Shown here in pieces: positions 1-12,500 of a DNA stretch of 64,000 nucleotides. The position numbers were made by a program, and so were the translations under genes. The stretch lies in NCBI GenBank assembly GCA_013433145.1, contig CM024178.1, forward strand, positions 9,657,260 through 9,721,259. The letters run 5' to 3'. The notes beneath the pieces are model-generated. The model searched no databases, had not been told where the DNA came from, and was given only the letters and a program-made list of their open reading frames with translations. How positions within the stretch are numbered: position 1 is the stretch's first letter; every line of letters starts with the position of its first letter. The DNA is from Ascaris suum. Lineage: Eukaryota; Nematoda; Chromadorea; Rhabditida; Ascarididae.

Positions 1-534
1 CTATCACGGAAGTGGAATTCCACCACTAAAATCAACTATCGAGAGAAGGGAACAAGGATACAAGACGTTGCTTTTTAAGGAAAATTATCAAGAGAAATTC
101 GGTAAGAAGAATAATGTGTATAATTGAAAGCTTCTTTAGAACTAGTTCTCTAAATGAAATCCTTTGAAGTGCGTTTGGAAAACGGCTCTCAATGCCTGGT
201 TTAAGCCTACCTTTTCTTAAGCTCATTGCAACAAATCTATATAGGTAAGCCCAACTGGACATATACTGCAAAAGGCTAACTTCGATGAGCTTGTTGTAAT
301 TGAAAGTGATTGTAACTGGACTGACCTTTGTAACCCTAATGAAATATTGCAGTTTAACTAGATAAGCTTACCACTGTCACTGCAGTTTATTTAGATCTTG
401 TCCTCTTCAATGATAGAGGTGCAATAATACTGCATTCATAAAGGCATTCATGCAAATTTTAAGGGCATTATGATGGGATCTAGATTAAGAGAAAAGCTCA
501 AAGCAAGCTTAAGCATAAAAAAGGAATCACAAAC
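1..534 (-). other. Start of bark intron 26 (no exon seen)
   Basis: On the minus strand this follows the GTTTGT donor after exon 26. I searched it for the next expected bark segment, which in the family carries an NWWG motif, and did not find it. The 79-aa open frame at 32-271 shows no family resemblance. It is best read as intron. Confidence 0.6.
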
Positions 535-3500
535 CTTGCATCCAGAAACCAATTCAAAATCGATCAAAACATTTTTGAAACGGTTGAAATGAATTTCGGC
601 AAGTTGAGCGCCAAAAATGCCGACTGCAAACGAGCGAGGCCAGGAGTCTACATAATCTCCAGTCGTACTAATGAAGCGGTTCTTAAGCAAATAGTTGTAT
701 TGTATCAACGATGGTACTGTACCACGTAAAGACTGCGATTGTATATCCACTTTTAATGCCCACATACCCTGCAATAGGCAAATATCGCATGAAAACCATA
801 TGTTGATAAATACCGCAAATAAACAGAAAAATGCGCCTGTAGAGTTGGCACGAGATGTCCTTTTAGAATTTCATTCAACGGAGCGAACAATATTGTAAAC
901 CGCAAGAAAATTAAACTATGCTAAAATATGGTAAATTATACCAATACTGTTGCTTGAAACCAAGTTTACGGTTCCATATAAAACAGAACATGCTAGCTAA
1001 AACCTATATTTTATTGAAGTTAACCGTTCACTGGAATCTTCAAGAGAGGAATGTAATCCGCTTTAAACGAACCCAATTGTCGATGATACGATTTCTTTCG
1101 AAGATGAAATGCTTCTCCATTCCGCGAATTTCGACTATTCCACTCTGTTGACGTGCGTTATTATTGGTGAAATTATTTGAAGAGATATTTACAAATGCAT
1201 AATATCCATCAATACATATACCGAAATTATTGTTGTTTTCGAATCGATTTTCGGTTATCTAAATATAGAATACCTTTTTTTCATATTATATCCTCATTAA
1301 TTTATAGGTAGAATAGAATAATCATATCATAATGTATTACTTAATCGCAATAAAACATCGATGTCTGGTTTAATGTTGCTGGATAAAACCGAATGCATGG
1401 TTCAATACCGCCACTTGAAACCTACTTGATAAGACCGGATTGCCAGTTCAATTGTGCCAGCAAGAACCTTTCATAAGTGTTGACAGTGATAGAGCACGAA
1501 TCAAATGCAGTTATCTATTTGAAAACGATTGCCGCTCGCCATTATCGATGCGTAACGTCTCGTTAGTCAATAAAACATCGATGCAAAAGGCGAATTCCGC
1601 ATTTTGTTATTGATGAATAGACGCTAATTTAGTGTATTCTTTATAAACTTTTATATAAATAAGTTAAAAATTAATGTCAACAACATTTTGTGAGATAATT
1701 TCATTATTTCGACATTTTCAGTTTTTTTTCTTTTTTCCAATGAAAAAAATTTTTCAACTAAATTCAAACAATTTAAATTTGAAGTAGTTAACTTTTTCGC
1801 TACACTATATCCAATCGAAAAATTGACCAAATTTGAGATTAAAGACCATCTTCCTAAAAATAATGCGAAAACTTCTACATAATTAATTCATTCGATATTA
1901 ATTATGAAAAATAATACTATTATGAAAAAAATTTTTTAAAAAAATAACGATCAAGCACAGAAAAAAAAACAGTTTAAAAGTAACTTACCAAGAATGAATG
2001 AGTAATCGGTGAGAGGAGATTATATGTATCGGGCAAATGCACTGAAATCACCGTATTCTCATTATTGTCAAATGTATTCGACCAGAGATTCCAATGAAAT
2101 ACGTTTGCACTACTATAAAGATCTCGATGTGTCTCGATCAATGAGCCCGTATTATTCACAACCGAACAATTGTCGATGTGATAGCCAATCTGAATAAATA
2201 AACTTATTAACGCAATTCTTATATTAAATAAATCATTAAATATTTCGATCCTTTACAGTTCCACAAATATTGTACCAACTTGAAAAAAAGCTTCAGACTT
2301 ATGCGTTTTAAAATGTGAGACAAGCCTACAACGCATGAGTTCCAAAAGGATTTAAAACGAGAGCAGGACAGAGGGGTATTCGATGGGATGACTTTATGAT
2401 AGGCTATTTTTTCTCAACTTTGGCACATAAACCCAACGGTGAATTCATATGCAAAAGCATCTGCAACAGCATATATACACTAAAGCGTACAAGAGCAGTA
2501 CGCTTGTACGTATAACGTCTTTCCGAATTTCAAGATGAAAGGAGCGGGAGAAAGCATTCTTCCACGCGGAGATAAGAAAAAAGGGTGCGGGTTTCTTCTA
2601 AATTCGAGCAGGACTCATTCGAAACCGTATATTTTGGAATTGGAGTTGCTCGCCACCCCCTTTTTTTCCTTTCAACATTATAAAAATGAAAACATTCACT
2701 GTACAGCATTCATTATTAGCACCCAAACGACGGTCTCATTTTCAGAGAACAACAATTTCCATAGCTAAACGACGTATATTTTAGCAGTAGAAGGATTGAC
2801 ATTCTCCAGGTAGCACAAATAGAGACCTGTGTAATTGTACTTATAATACAGGTTGAGTGGTGTATGGGCTGGTATTGAGATCTTAAATGGTATGCGTGAT
2901 CTATGTATGCATAAACGATAGAAAAGGTAAGCCCTAATAGAGATAAGAAATGAAACCTGTGCAATCGGTGTTCCATCATTGAGCACGTGTTGTGGTGAAT
3001 GTACCCAAATGACCGCTTCAGTGTTAGCGGTAAAATTGACTTTTTGAAACCAAAGTTTCTCCACTGACCAACGATTCAATATCGTTCCATCAGCAAAATT
3101 AAAATCCGAATAGTGCATTGATGATAAACCATATTGATTTGTTTGAATCACCGATCGATATACATGCACAAAACGATCCAAATATTCTTGCGCTATAAAT
3201 TTCAACAATATTCAATTATAAAATCTCAAGTGATAATATTTTATTTCTTTAGCTTAATTATGCATCAACTTAGAACCTATTTAAGTTTTTCATTAGTAGA
3301 ATAATACTGGATAATAAAACAATAAGCAGTCGTGAAACGGCTGAAAAAATAAACAAAGAAGGATATAGTGGAATATTTCTTCAAACTTATTCCGTAACAA
3401 AACATGAAGCCATGTCTCAATATGTGACAGTTGTATCTTTTAAATTATTACCAAGTAATGAATGTTAGTGGGTGAATGGATTTTGATGTTTGAGACTGAC

Positions 3501-6500
3501 CTAATAAGTATTGCTAACTGTGATGCCGTCAGTCGAGTGGGAGAACTCATTTCCTCAACTCCTTAACTACTTCTGAGTGAAATTTCTTGAATTCTTTTTG
3601 AGGTTTTGAAAATTTTTGACAAGAAGGAACTACTCTGAATTTTTCTTTAAGTTTTTTTTAACATATGACAAAAAGAATGAACCATTAGAACAAAAGCGTT
3701 TCGAAAATGAAGGCTGTATTAGACCCGCTATTAAAATCATACAAAAAGCAATGCTGAAAATACGACACAACTGCCTCACTCAAGTCATGCTCATTGAAGA
3801 GAATTTAAAAAGAATGAAAGGAAAATTCAAAGAGAGAAAAAGTGCTAACCATCTAAGAAGAGAACAAGAAGTACAACTTCAGGATTGCCATAAGTTCTTG
3901 TATAACGCATCTCGAGATTACTCGACGATGAAACAATTGGGAACTGAATCGCATCCTTTCGTACACTCCATTCTTCATTCCCATTTTTATCCACTATTAG
4001 AATATCCTCATCACTGCGTTGTCCCACTCGATTAACGATCTACAAATTTCTGTTTCTTTGAAATATGAACCCTAAAATCCATAAAATTCCACAAATATAA
4101 AATACTTTACATGTGGCAGTGGATTTTCAACCTTATTTTTATGCACGATTAGGAACGACTAGCTGGAAACCGTTCACCTTCATTCAGATGGTCAATTTTT
4201 TTCCCTAAACAACGAAAAGTTCTATTTAAATAATTTACTATAATCAACCAAAAGATCTGATTCAAGAATTTGTTATAACTAACGGAAAGTCTTCACTCAT
4301 CAACTTTTCCATTGATAATGGAAAGTTTTTAATAGAAGCATTTCCTGCGATCAATGGGAAGTTCTTGTTTATTCAGCTCTCTCATAAATCTTACCCACTT
4401 AATCAGCAAACGACGAAAAATTCTGGCTCAAGCATTTTCCATGGTTACATTTAAGAAATCACTTTCCATGTTCGATGCACAGCGGAGATAACTATTACAT
4501 GAAAGTCATATGCTCGAACTTTGCTTTCAAATACAATGTGGACTGGATTGAAAATACCGGCTAGTCAAACAGCTATTGCATGACCTGAGGTCAGTGGTAC
4601 GGAATTGTTTCTATCATAATAACAGATGAAGATGTTGCACATTTTATCATCACAGAACGCTAGCGAGAAGTTAAAAGTTCACAAAAACGGCCAGTTATCC
4701 ACTGCATTTTCGACCAGGAAATTCCGCTTAGGATTGGGTATAGTTATGAAAATAAATTCAGCAGCGAAATTTCTGCTTACTCTCCAACTAATATCCATCA
4801 GTTGCAATGCACAAAAAAAAATTAGCATGAAATACCTGTATGGCGATTCTTGCGCTAAGACCATATTCAAATCCGCTGGCTTTTAGTGACAACTCATAAA
4901 CACATGGATCGAGCAGCGCTACAAAACAATTTAGTTACTTCATAAAACGACTGGATATTTCATCTTTTGCAACTCAAAAAAAAAACAGTTGATGGAATTT
5001 CAGAGGCATAAAAAAATTAAGCCGCTTTTTTGCGAGGAAATTTGGTAGCACTTTTTGAGCAAAAAAATTTAGCACGAATGAGGGGCAAAGACAAATTTAT
5101 ACTGAAATGAGCAGGAAAGAAAATATATATTTTTGAGAAGAATTCTTGCTGAACTTCAACGAAAGCTGAGACAAGCGATTTGATTCCTCTATTCTCATCC
5201 TAAAAGATATTTGGGAGATTTAATTCAGAGCAGAAATTTTTCTCCAAAAGTATTGACGTATCGCATCAATATTTAATAAATTATATGATATCATCCTCAC
5301 TAACTGAAGATATATTTCTTAGTTCTTGTTGAAAAATTTCATGCATTATTATTCAATGAAAATATTTTTATTTATTACTATATAAGCATTATATAATATC
5401 ACCCGTCGAATAAATATTTTAATTAATCCATTCATATAACATTATTGGCAAAAGAAATCTTCTAATTCCCGTTTAATAAGTTTATTATAAATTCATTCAT
5501 CAGAAAAAAAAATGCTTTCCAGTTGTTATCAAATAAATTCCATTCATGAAAAATATCTTTGATTCTTGTGTGAAAAATTTCATATAAAACCACTAATCCA
5601 TGAGTAATTTTTACCTCATAATAAATATCACTGAACATTATTCACTAAAGATGCGTTCCAATTATCATTTAATAGTTGATTAAAAATATTTTTTAGTTGA
5701 TAAAAATAAGTTTTTAAATAACGTCACTCACTAAAATCAGTTTTTTTTTTTAAATTCCAATACTTCATAAAACTTCCTTCACTTAAAAATTTCTTTCTAG
5801 TTTTCAGCGAATACGTCGCATATAACGTCACTCAATAATGATACTATTTAATTATCGCTTTATAAATTTCCCTCTCCAACAACATTCACCAAAAAAATGT
5901 TCAAAAAGCCATCATCATAGAATTTTAACTAAAATCTCACCAAGTGGACAATCGGAAGTTGCTCGCGCTAGCAGAAATTTTCGTTGATTCAATTGTGATT
6001 CATGTACGCTTATTGTTGTAATATTTCTGTTCGGTATCGTATAAACGTTGTTTGCTTCCATTTCCGGTTGCTCTCTCCTCTCTAGCCAAGTAACGATATC
6101 ACGTTGTAAAGACACCGAAACACGAGGATTATATCGAAATCCTGCATTTCCATTATCATTTACGATTACCTGTAACATGATTACTTGTAATATTATCTTA
6201 ATACAATCATTCTTGATCTCTATTGGCATAGAAGGGAGATGGTAAACGTGAAGTATTCACAAAAATTAACGATAAATTGCGCCTGAGCATGAAGATTGTG
6301 ATAATAGTTAATATTTACTACAAAAACTTATCAAGCAATATGACTACATAATTATTTTACTAATACTGCTATTATTTTCCCAACTACTTTTTTAAGAAAT
6401 TTTTTTGCTTAGCAAATACCACATACTATGGGGACTCTATTTTTTCGTATTATGCTTCATGCATAATTCTTTCCTTCTTGCGTTTATTCTGCCTAAAATT

Positions 6501-9500
6501 CGCATAGTAAAATTCAAATGAAGTCTGTGCTTCATTCGGCAGCAACTATTCAGGATACCTTTCACACTGATTTCATGATTATTTCCGATTTCGCTTCATA
6601 TTTTGAAAGATATTCAATTCGTATATTACCATATATGCGTGTTTTTTAATATATCGGAAAAAAATTCACACTTTTAGATATAGGAAATTAAGATAAGCAT
6701 AAGGTAATCTACTTTAAACGAAAATAGTCTAGCATACATCTTCGATCGTCATTCCAGGTGAGCGTATTTTAAATCCATGTCTTCGATTATTTTCGAAACG
6801 ACTGTTTCTGATCGCTGGTTTTTTTGTAAGATCGTTATAAATCACGTCGATACCATTCCAAAAGTTATCGCGTATTGTCAACTGTTGAAAACTATGATAA
6901 TTCCAATCGATTTGAAGAGCAGCACTAAATGCGCTAATTCTAAAATCGAACAATCCAGCCCTCTCAATGATCCAGTTGTCCATCGAGGTTTGTCCTGTGA
7001 TGGCTGGTGGATTAGCAAGAAGTGAATAGCGAACGCCTGCCCATCGAGGTTCAGCACAACGAATTCCTTTAAAAAAATTTTTTTAATGCAATGAAGAACT
7101 TAGTTTACGATGATTATTGTAGACAGTTTTTTGATGAAAGCGCAGAACAGACTACTGTAAATGATACTCGAAAACAGCCTAATTAACGGAAGCAAATATA
7201 AGCGCTAAGAAGTTATTGAACAGTGCAAGAATCAGCATCATCCTTGAGTATGTTGCCACTAGCACTAACGGAGATCCTCAAGAGTTACTCTAAAACTCGA
7301 CAAAAAGAAATGGGACAGCGCGCCTAGCCAAAGTTAGGAAAATGGGTCTCGCCAAAATTGGCCCAATGAGCCTCGCTCAAACTGTCCCAGTGAGGCTCAT
7401 CAATAGAAATTTTACGCAAATTCATAACCAAGCTCATGGCATCAAACAGCAGCATTAACATACCGACAACTTCGGTTGAAGCACACGAAGACGCAAGATT
7501 ATGCGTTACACCATCATGACGGCATTGTGTCAAGTCATACTCTCTCTCCTCACAGCGAATATTATCCATCACCATCGGCAAACTACCAGCGGAAGGAAAG
7601 ATTCGCCAATTTTCAAAATGTTCGCTATCCATAATGAGACCTAGTTGATTACACGCTAAACGGGCAAGTTGCTCAGACCAACTTCGATTGCAAATTGTGC
7701 CCCACTGACCATCAACGAACACCTCTAGGCGTCCGGCTGTCACCTAAATTCGATGAAATCAATCAACAATTTCAAGAAACATATTACATTTCTATACGAA
7801 GTAGAGTAGATTCTTAGGGCAAAACGGCCAATATCAAAAAAGTATTTGGCTTTACTAAAGCGTCAATTTCAAGAATACTATTACAGAATCATCCATATCC
7901 GCAAGTTAATTTCTCAGAATACATTGGAGATTTTATTTTCTCGATATAAAGATAGAAAGGTACCGAAAAATGTGGCACATAAACTAGGTGCAAACTTGAA
8001 ATCAAAGACTTCACAGCGCGCTCAATGCAAATATTAACGTAACCAGGAATTTGTGCAACAACCGGCATGAAATCTTTTAGTTTATTCCCAACGCACTAAA
8101 ATATCGAAGTTTTTTTCCTGAAATGCAAATAAATTAACCTCCTGGTTATCGTTCTCATCGACGAGACGTATCTGCGCCAATTTAGGTAGTTGAAATGGTC
8201 GACTAGTGAATGTAACCGGTTCAGAGGCTCGTTGAAAATCTGCGCGAATCATTTCACCCTAGAATAAACACATAATGAAGCCAAATATTGTACAGCTTTG
8301 AAGATCAATCTTTTCCCTTATCTGCCGAATAAAATTCCATAATGTGTTAAGCAATCCACAATCACTCGCTTGAGACTATGGCGAAATAAATCAAAAAAAA
8401 TTTCTTTTTTGTTTTTTAATTTAAACTTGAGAAATTCCGAAAAAAAAGATTTTTTTTTGAAAATGTTTAGACGAAAATTGGACTTTGCCTCCACAATATA
8501 GACAAGTTGTTAAAGGAAACATGACAATATAATCTTGCTGAAGCAACAGAAACAGCTCAATTTTTGAACATGACAAGAAAACTATTCAGCAGCGGTCGTT
8601 ATTTATGACGAAGACTGAGCACCATCACTAACGAAGTTAAATGATAATATCACCTAATTGGTAAGGTAAAAGCGAACGATAATCTACTAACAACAATATT
8701 TATAATAAAGCAACATGAAAGATTTTTATAAAACAACAAACCTGTACAAGCATACCAACTCCATTGCTAAATTCGAATACAGTGCCTGGTGAGATGGTTA
8801 ATCTTGCTCCCGGAACAATGTTCAAATCATCCATTATCGTATATCGTCCAGTATCCAAATCCTCATTCTCCCATATAGTACCGCCAAGAACGTATGGTTC
8901 ACCTTCTTTACGAAATGAACGATAATATTGTTGCACTGTGGTGATATGTGGATTACGTTGATTGCAAACAGCGGCAAAAGGATTCACCTACAATGAACAA
9001 CGACACTGTCATATGTTCATCGATATCCTCATCCATTCCGTGATGGTAAACGTAATATGCATTAGATATTATATAAATTGTGAGTGACGGTGGGCAATGA
9101 TTAATGAAAATATTTTGTAAGAAACAGCAGTCCTATCACACTGAATATCATTTATGATGGCTGAAAATCTGTAATATCGAAGATTTCACTACCCATATTA
9201 TAAGAAAATACCTTAAAATCTTTTATTTATAACCAAATTATTTGTATTAATTACCTGTATTATTATGATAGAATTGTGAAAAAGATAGAAGAAATTAACT
9301 TTTAAGGGTTCATTTCAAGTAAATGTGTGCCCAGATCCAATGATCACTTGTACGATTGATGAAGAACTCATCTCTTTGATGAGCAGCCTAGATGGAGATA
9401 ATCTATGGGCGATCGGAATACGTATGCATAAGTGTTTCTATTAATGAATCAGAGCTTTGCTTTTTTAAAAATTAACATTTCGAAAAAAAAAACAAATACA

Positions 9501-12500
9501 AAAAACTTTTTAAAATTAGTACGATTACCTGTAGATAAGAAGATAATGCCAATTTTTAACGCAGATATATTTTTCATGCATATAAAAATGCAAAAATCGA
9601 TCCAAAATTTCGCTCCTAATAGAAACACAAATCCAATATGAAATAATACCGATTGGCTTCAGCGATAAATATCTCATAAAATTGAAAAATTCATTTTGAG
9701 GAGAACTTTCTATAATTAAAAAAAAAAAATCATATAAACATACAAAACCTCAATTGAAGCAAGTGAATATCGATTGAATTGATCGAAAATACGATGCATA
9801 AAAGTTCCCGGGAACGGATGTCCCCAATTGTTCTCACGAGCATCGATCCATTTAGCATGTTGACTTAATTCGGTGGCAATTTCAAATGAAGCTCGTGGAT
9901 TCTTGAAGCAATTCCGTCGAATTTCAACGTTACTATAATCAATAAATCATTATCGCGATTGCAATAAAATCTTTTTTTTTTCACATCAATAATTAAAAAA
10001 GCAAACCTCTGAAAGATCGAACCGGAAACACTGAAAATTTGTTCGACTACGGAAAGGAGCGAATATTCGGGAAGAAAAGATATGCTAGAAAGAAAGCGAA
10101 GGGAGATTGACGGAGAAGCGGGAAGAAAAGCTTCTTGTTCAAGGCAAGACGATTCTTGCATAGTAAAATTTTCATATTTATTAAGTTTCAGTATTTGATT
10201 TTATATTAATTTCGATACTCAATTTCGTCAATTGAATTCACCTGCTTGAAACGATGAGTGCCGCATAAGGAGATGATCGAGGATTAAGATAAGGAAATGG
10301 ATTGATTACTGTATTTTCGCGCACTTCATTTTGTTGATTAAATAATAGCATTTGGTTTGATGCATCTTCATTAAGACCAATCGAAACGATACTCTGGCCC
10401 GTATTGAATTTAAATGAATTTTTCGATATTGTTATCTGAAAGATATTTTCTAGTGAACTAGTCTATAAATATGGTACATACCTTCATTACTAAATTTTTC
10501 AGGATAACTAAAATTAAATTAAATTAAAGTCAATAACTAAAAGATAACTAAAAAGTAAAATTCAAGAAGTCGATACAAATAAATAATTAAAACTTAGTCT
10601 CAAATATCATAAATAGTACCACAACAGCTCATGAAATACCACTGCAACCTAGTTTATCGGCTAACATCATCATAGGCTTGGTTTATAGTTTAGATTTTTG
10701 GATGCTGTTTAATAGAGTACACAAAAAGTTGAACGATTACTGCAGGCACTTCGGGGTATTAAATTTTGTTACTCAAGTCGCTCGTATAAATGTTTTCCAG
10801 AAGCATTTTACTTGGCCTCAATTCATAAGCACACCAAAATTTTCTGAACAGTAATTGCCTCTGGAATAGATGTAATCACAAAGCAAATAGCATTAAACAT
10901 TTCTCTTATTTTTTGCACAAAAAATCTATTGCAATATTTCATGTTACATAAAAATAAAAGCTGAACAGCATTATCATACCTGAGCTGGTAAGTGAGCAAG
11001 TTGTGGATGGGCAGCATTCCTTATAAGTAAAGCAGTATTATTATTACTCAAAAATTGATTGCTATTTATAACAGCTATAGTATTCACTGCTGGTTCCATA
11101 CGAAATCCTATACCACTACCACCTTCTATGCGATTTCCCGTAATATCGACAAGCGTCTTTGCAGTACCATCATTTCGACATGAATGAATCTCGATTGATG
11201 GATGGTAGTGATTTCCGATCAGTTCTGTCCAACTTACGATCACCTTAAATTGGAATTTTTTTAGTTTGATATTGCTTGCATGAATAGCTGCTAAGTGAGC
11301 AGATTATTAACGCATATAGATTTCCTTCCCCTCCCTCCTCTCACTTTTCTCCTCGTTGCCTCCATACTAAATCATATTATTCTTACGTGAGTGAGTGGCA
11401 TAAGAGCTAGTAGCCCGAACGTCACTGCTGTAAACCTTAGCTGCTAAAAAGTCGAGTGAGCTAATGGAACTCGACAGATCCGCGCCCACCCTTGGCGGAT
11501 GGACGAATAGTTAGGTGAACCAGGTTAATTACTCTTAGGTAATAAGACACCTGCGTAAAGCCATATCCGCTCTATCGCGCAACAGAACGCCCTCCTCCTT
11601 TCGCCATATATTCGAAAAAATCTGGATATATGAGTGAGTAGGAAATTCTTTGTTTTGTTCCCACACCTCGATTTCGATTTTTCTGGTTTTGTCTTTCATA
11701 TTTTTCGAGCATTCACCTATTCGTACATACAGTAAAATCCCCCTCCATTCAGCTCTCCGTCCCTTTCTCTCAAACTAAGCGATTCATTGTGGCGAAAGAA
11801 AGAAAAACCTGTCTACCTCAGCTGATACAGCTTTACAACATTTAAACATATGGGGCATCAGCGAGGTCGCCTGCAGAATATGCATAAGAGAAATCTGCTC
11901 GATTCAATTTAACGAATTTTAGAGAAAACAAAACTTTAAGGCATAATTTACAAATGTTTCAATCAGAAAAAACTTTTTAATAAAAATTTATCTCTTTGTA
12001 TGAAATGTTGATTGCTAATATGACAACAAATTCAACCTTTGGTATAATGTTCGCCGAGATCGGTGTACAAAAATTACCGACAAGTATTCCACCCCAAGCA
12101 TTATCAGCGACCACCGTTCGCAAATAAAAGATATTATTTGAAGGTCGTCCTTTAAAAATGATTTCTTGATGATGAGCCATAAATGGTACTGATGTATTCT
12201 GATGGAAAGCACAACCTAAAAACATAATATTTTGCATTTCTTAAAGATCGCAAAAGCATGAAGTAGAGAGCCATTCTTCGTGTGCAGTAAGAAATTGATT
12301 GTGCCCTGGGGCATCATCTGCACAATCAAAAGTTCCGCTTGTTTACATGAATTGGGAGAATGGAAAGTGATATATCAGACCCGAGTGAACATGGCTTCAA
12401 TAGAGAATGGTAAAATGCTACCAAGATAATTCTACATAAATTCAAATCGATCTCATGCGCGAGCAGATAAAATTTTTGTTTCAACTGTTTCAAAAAATTT

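Larger units (their letters stand above)
535..6169 (-). other. bark: bark exons 20-26: second beta-helix block, running off the window
   Basis: Exons 5941-6169, 4836-4918, 3850-4039, 2957-3192, 1989-2189, 1073-1258 and 535-768 continue the second helix. The 83-nt exon 21 encodes LLDPCVYELSLKASGFEYGL, which no long open frame would reveal. Later segments include VEKLWFQKVNFTANTEAVIW, ETHRDLYSSANVFHWNLWSN and NRFKNVLIDFELVSG. The frame after exon 26 stops inside intron sequence, so the next exon lies left of base 1. Several N-x-S/T sites fit an extracellular glycoprotein. Confidence 0.92.
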
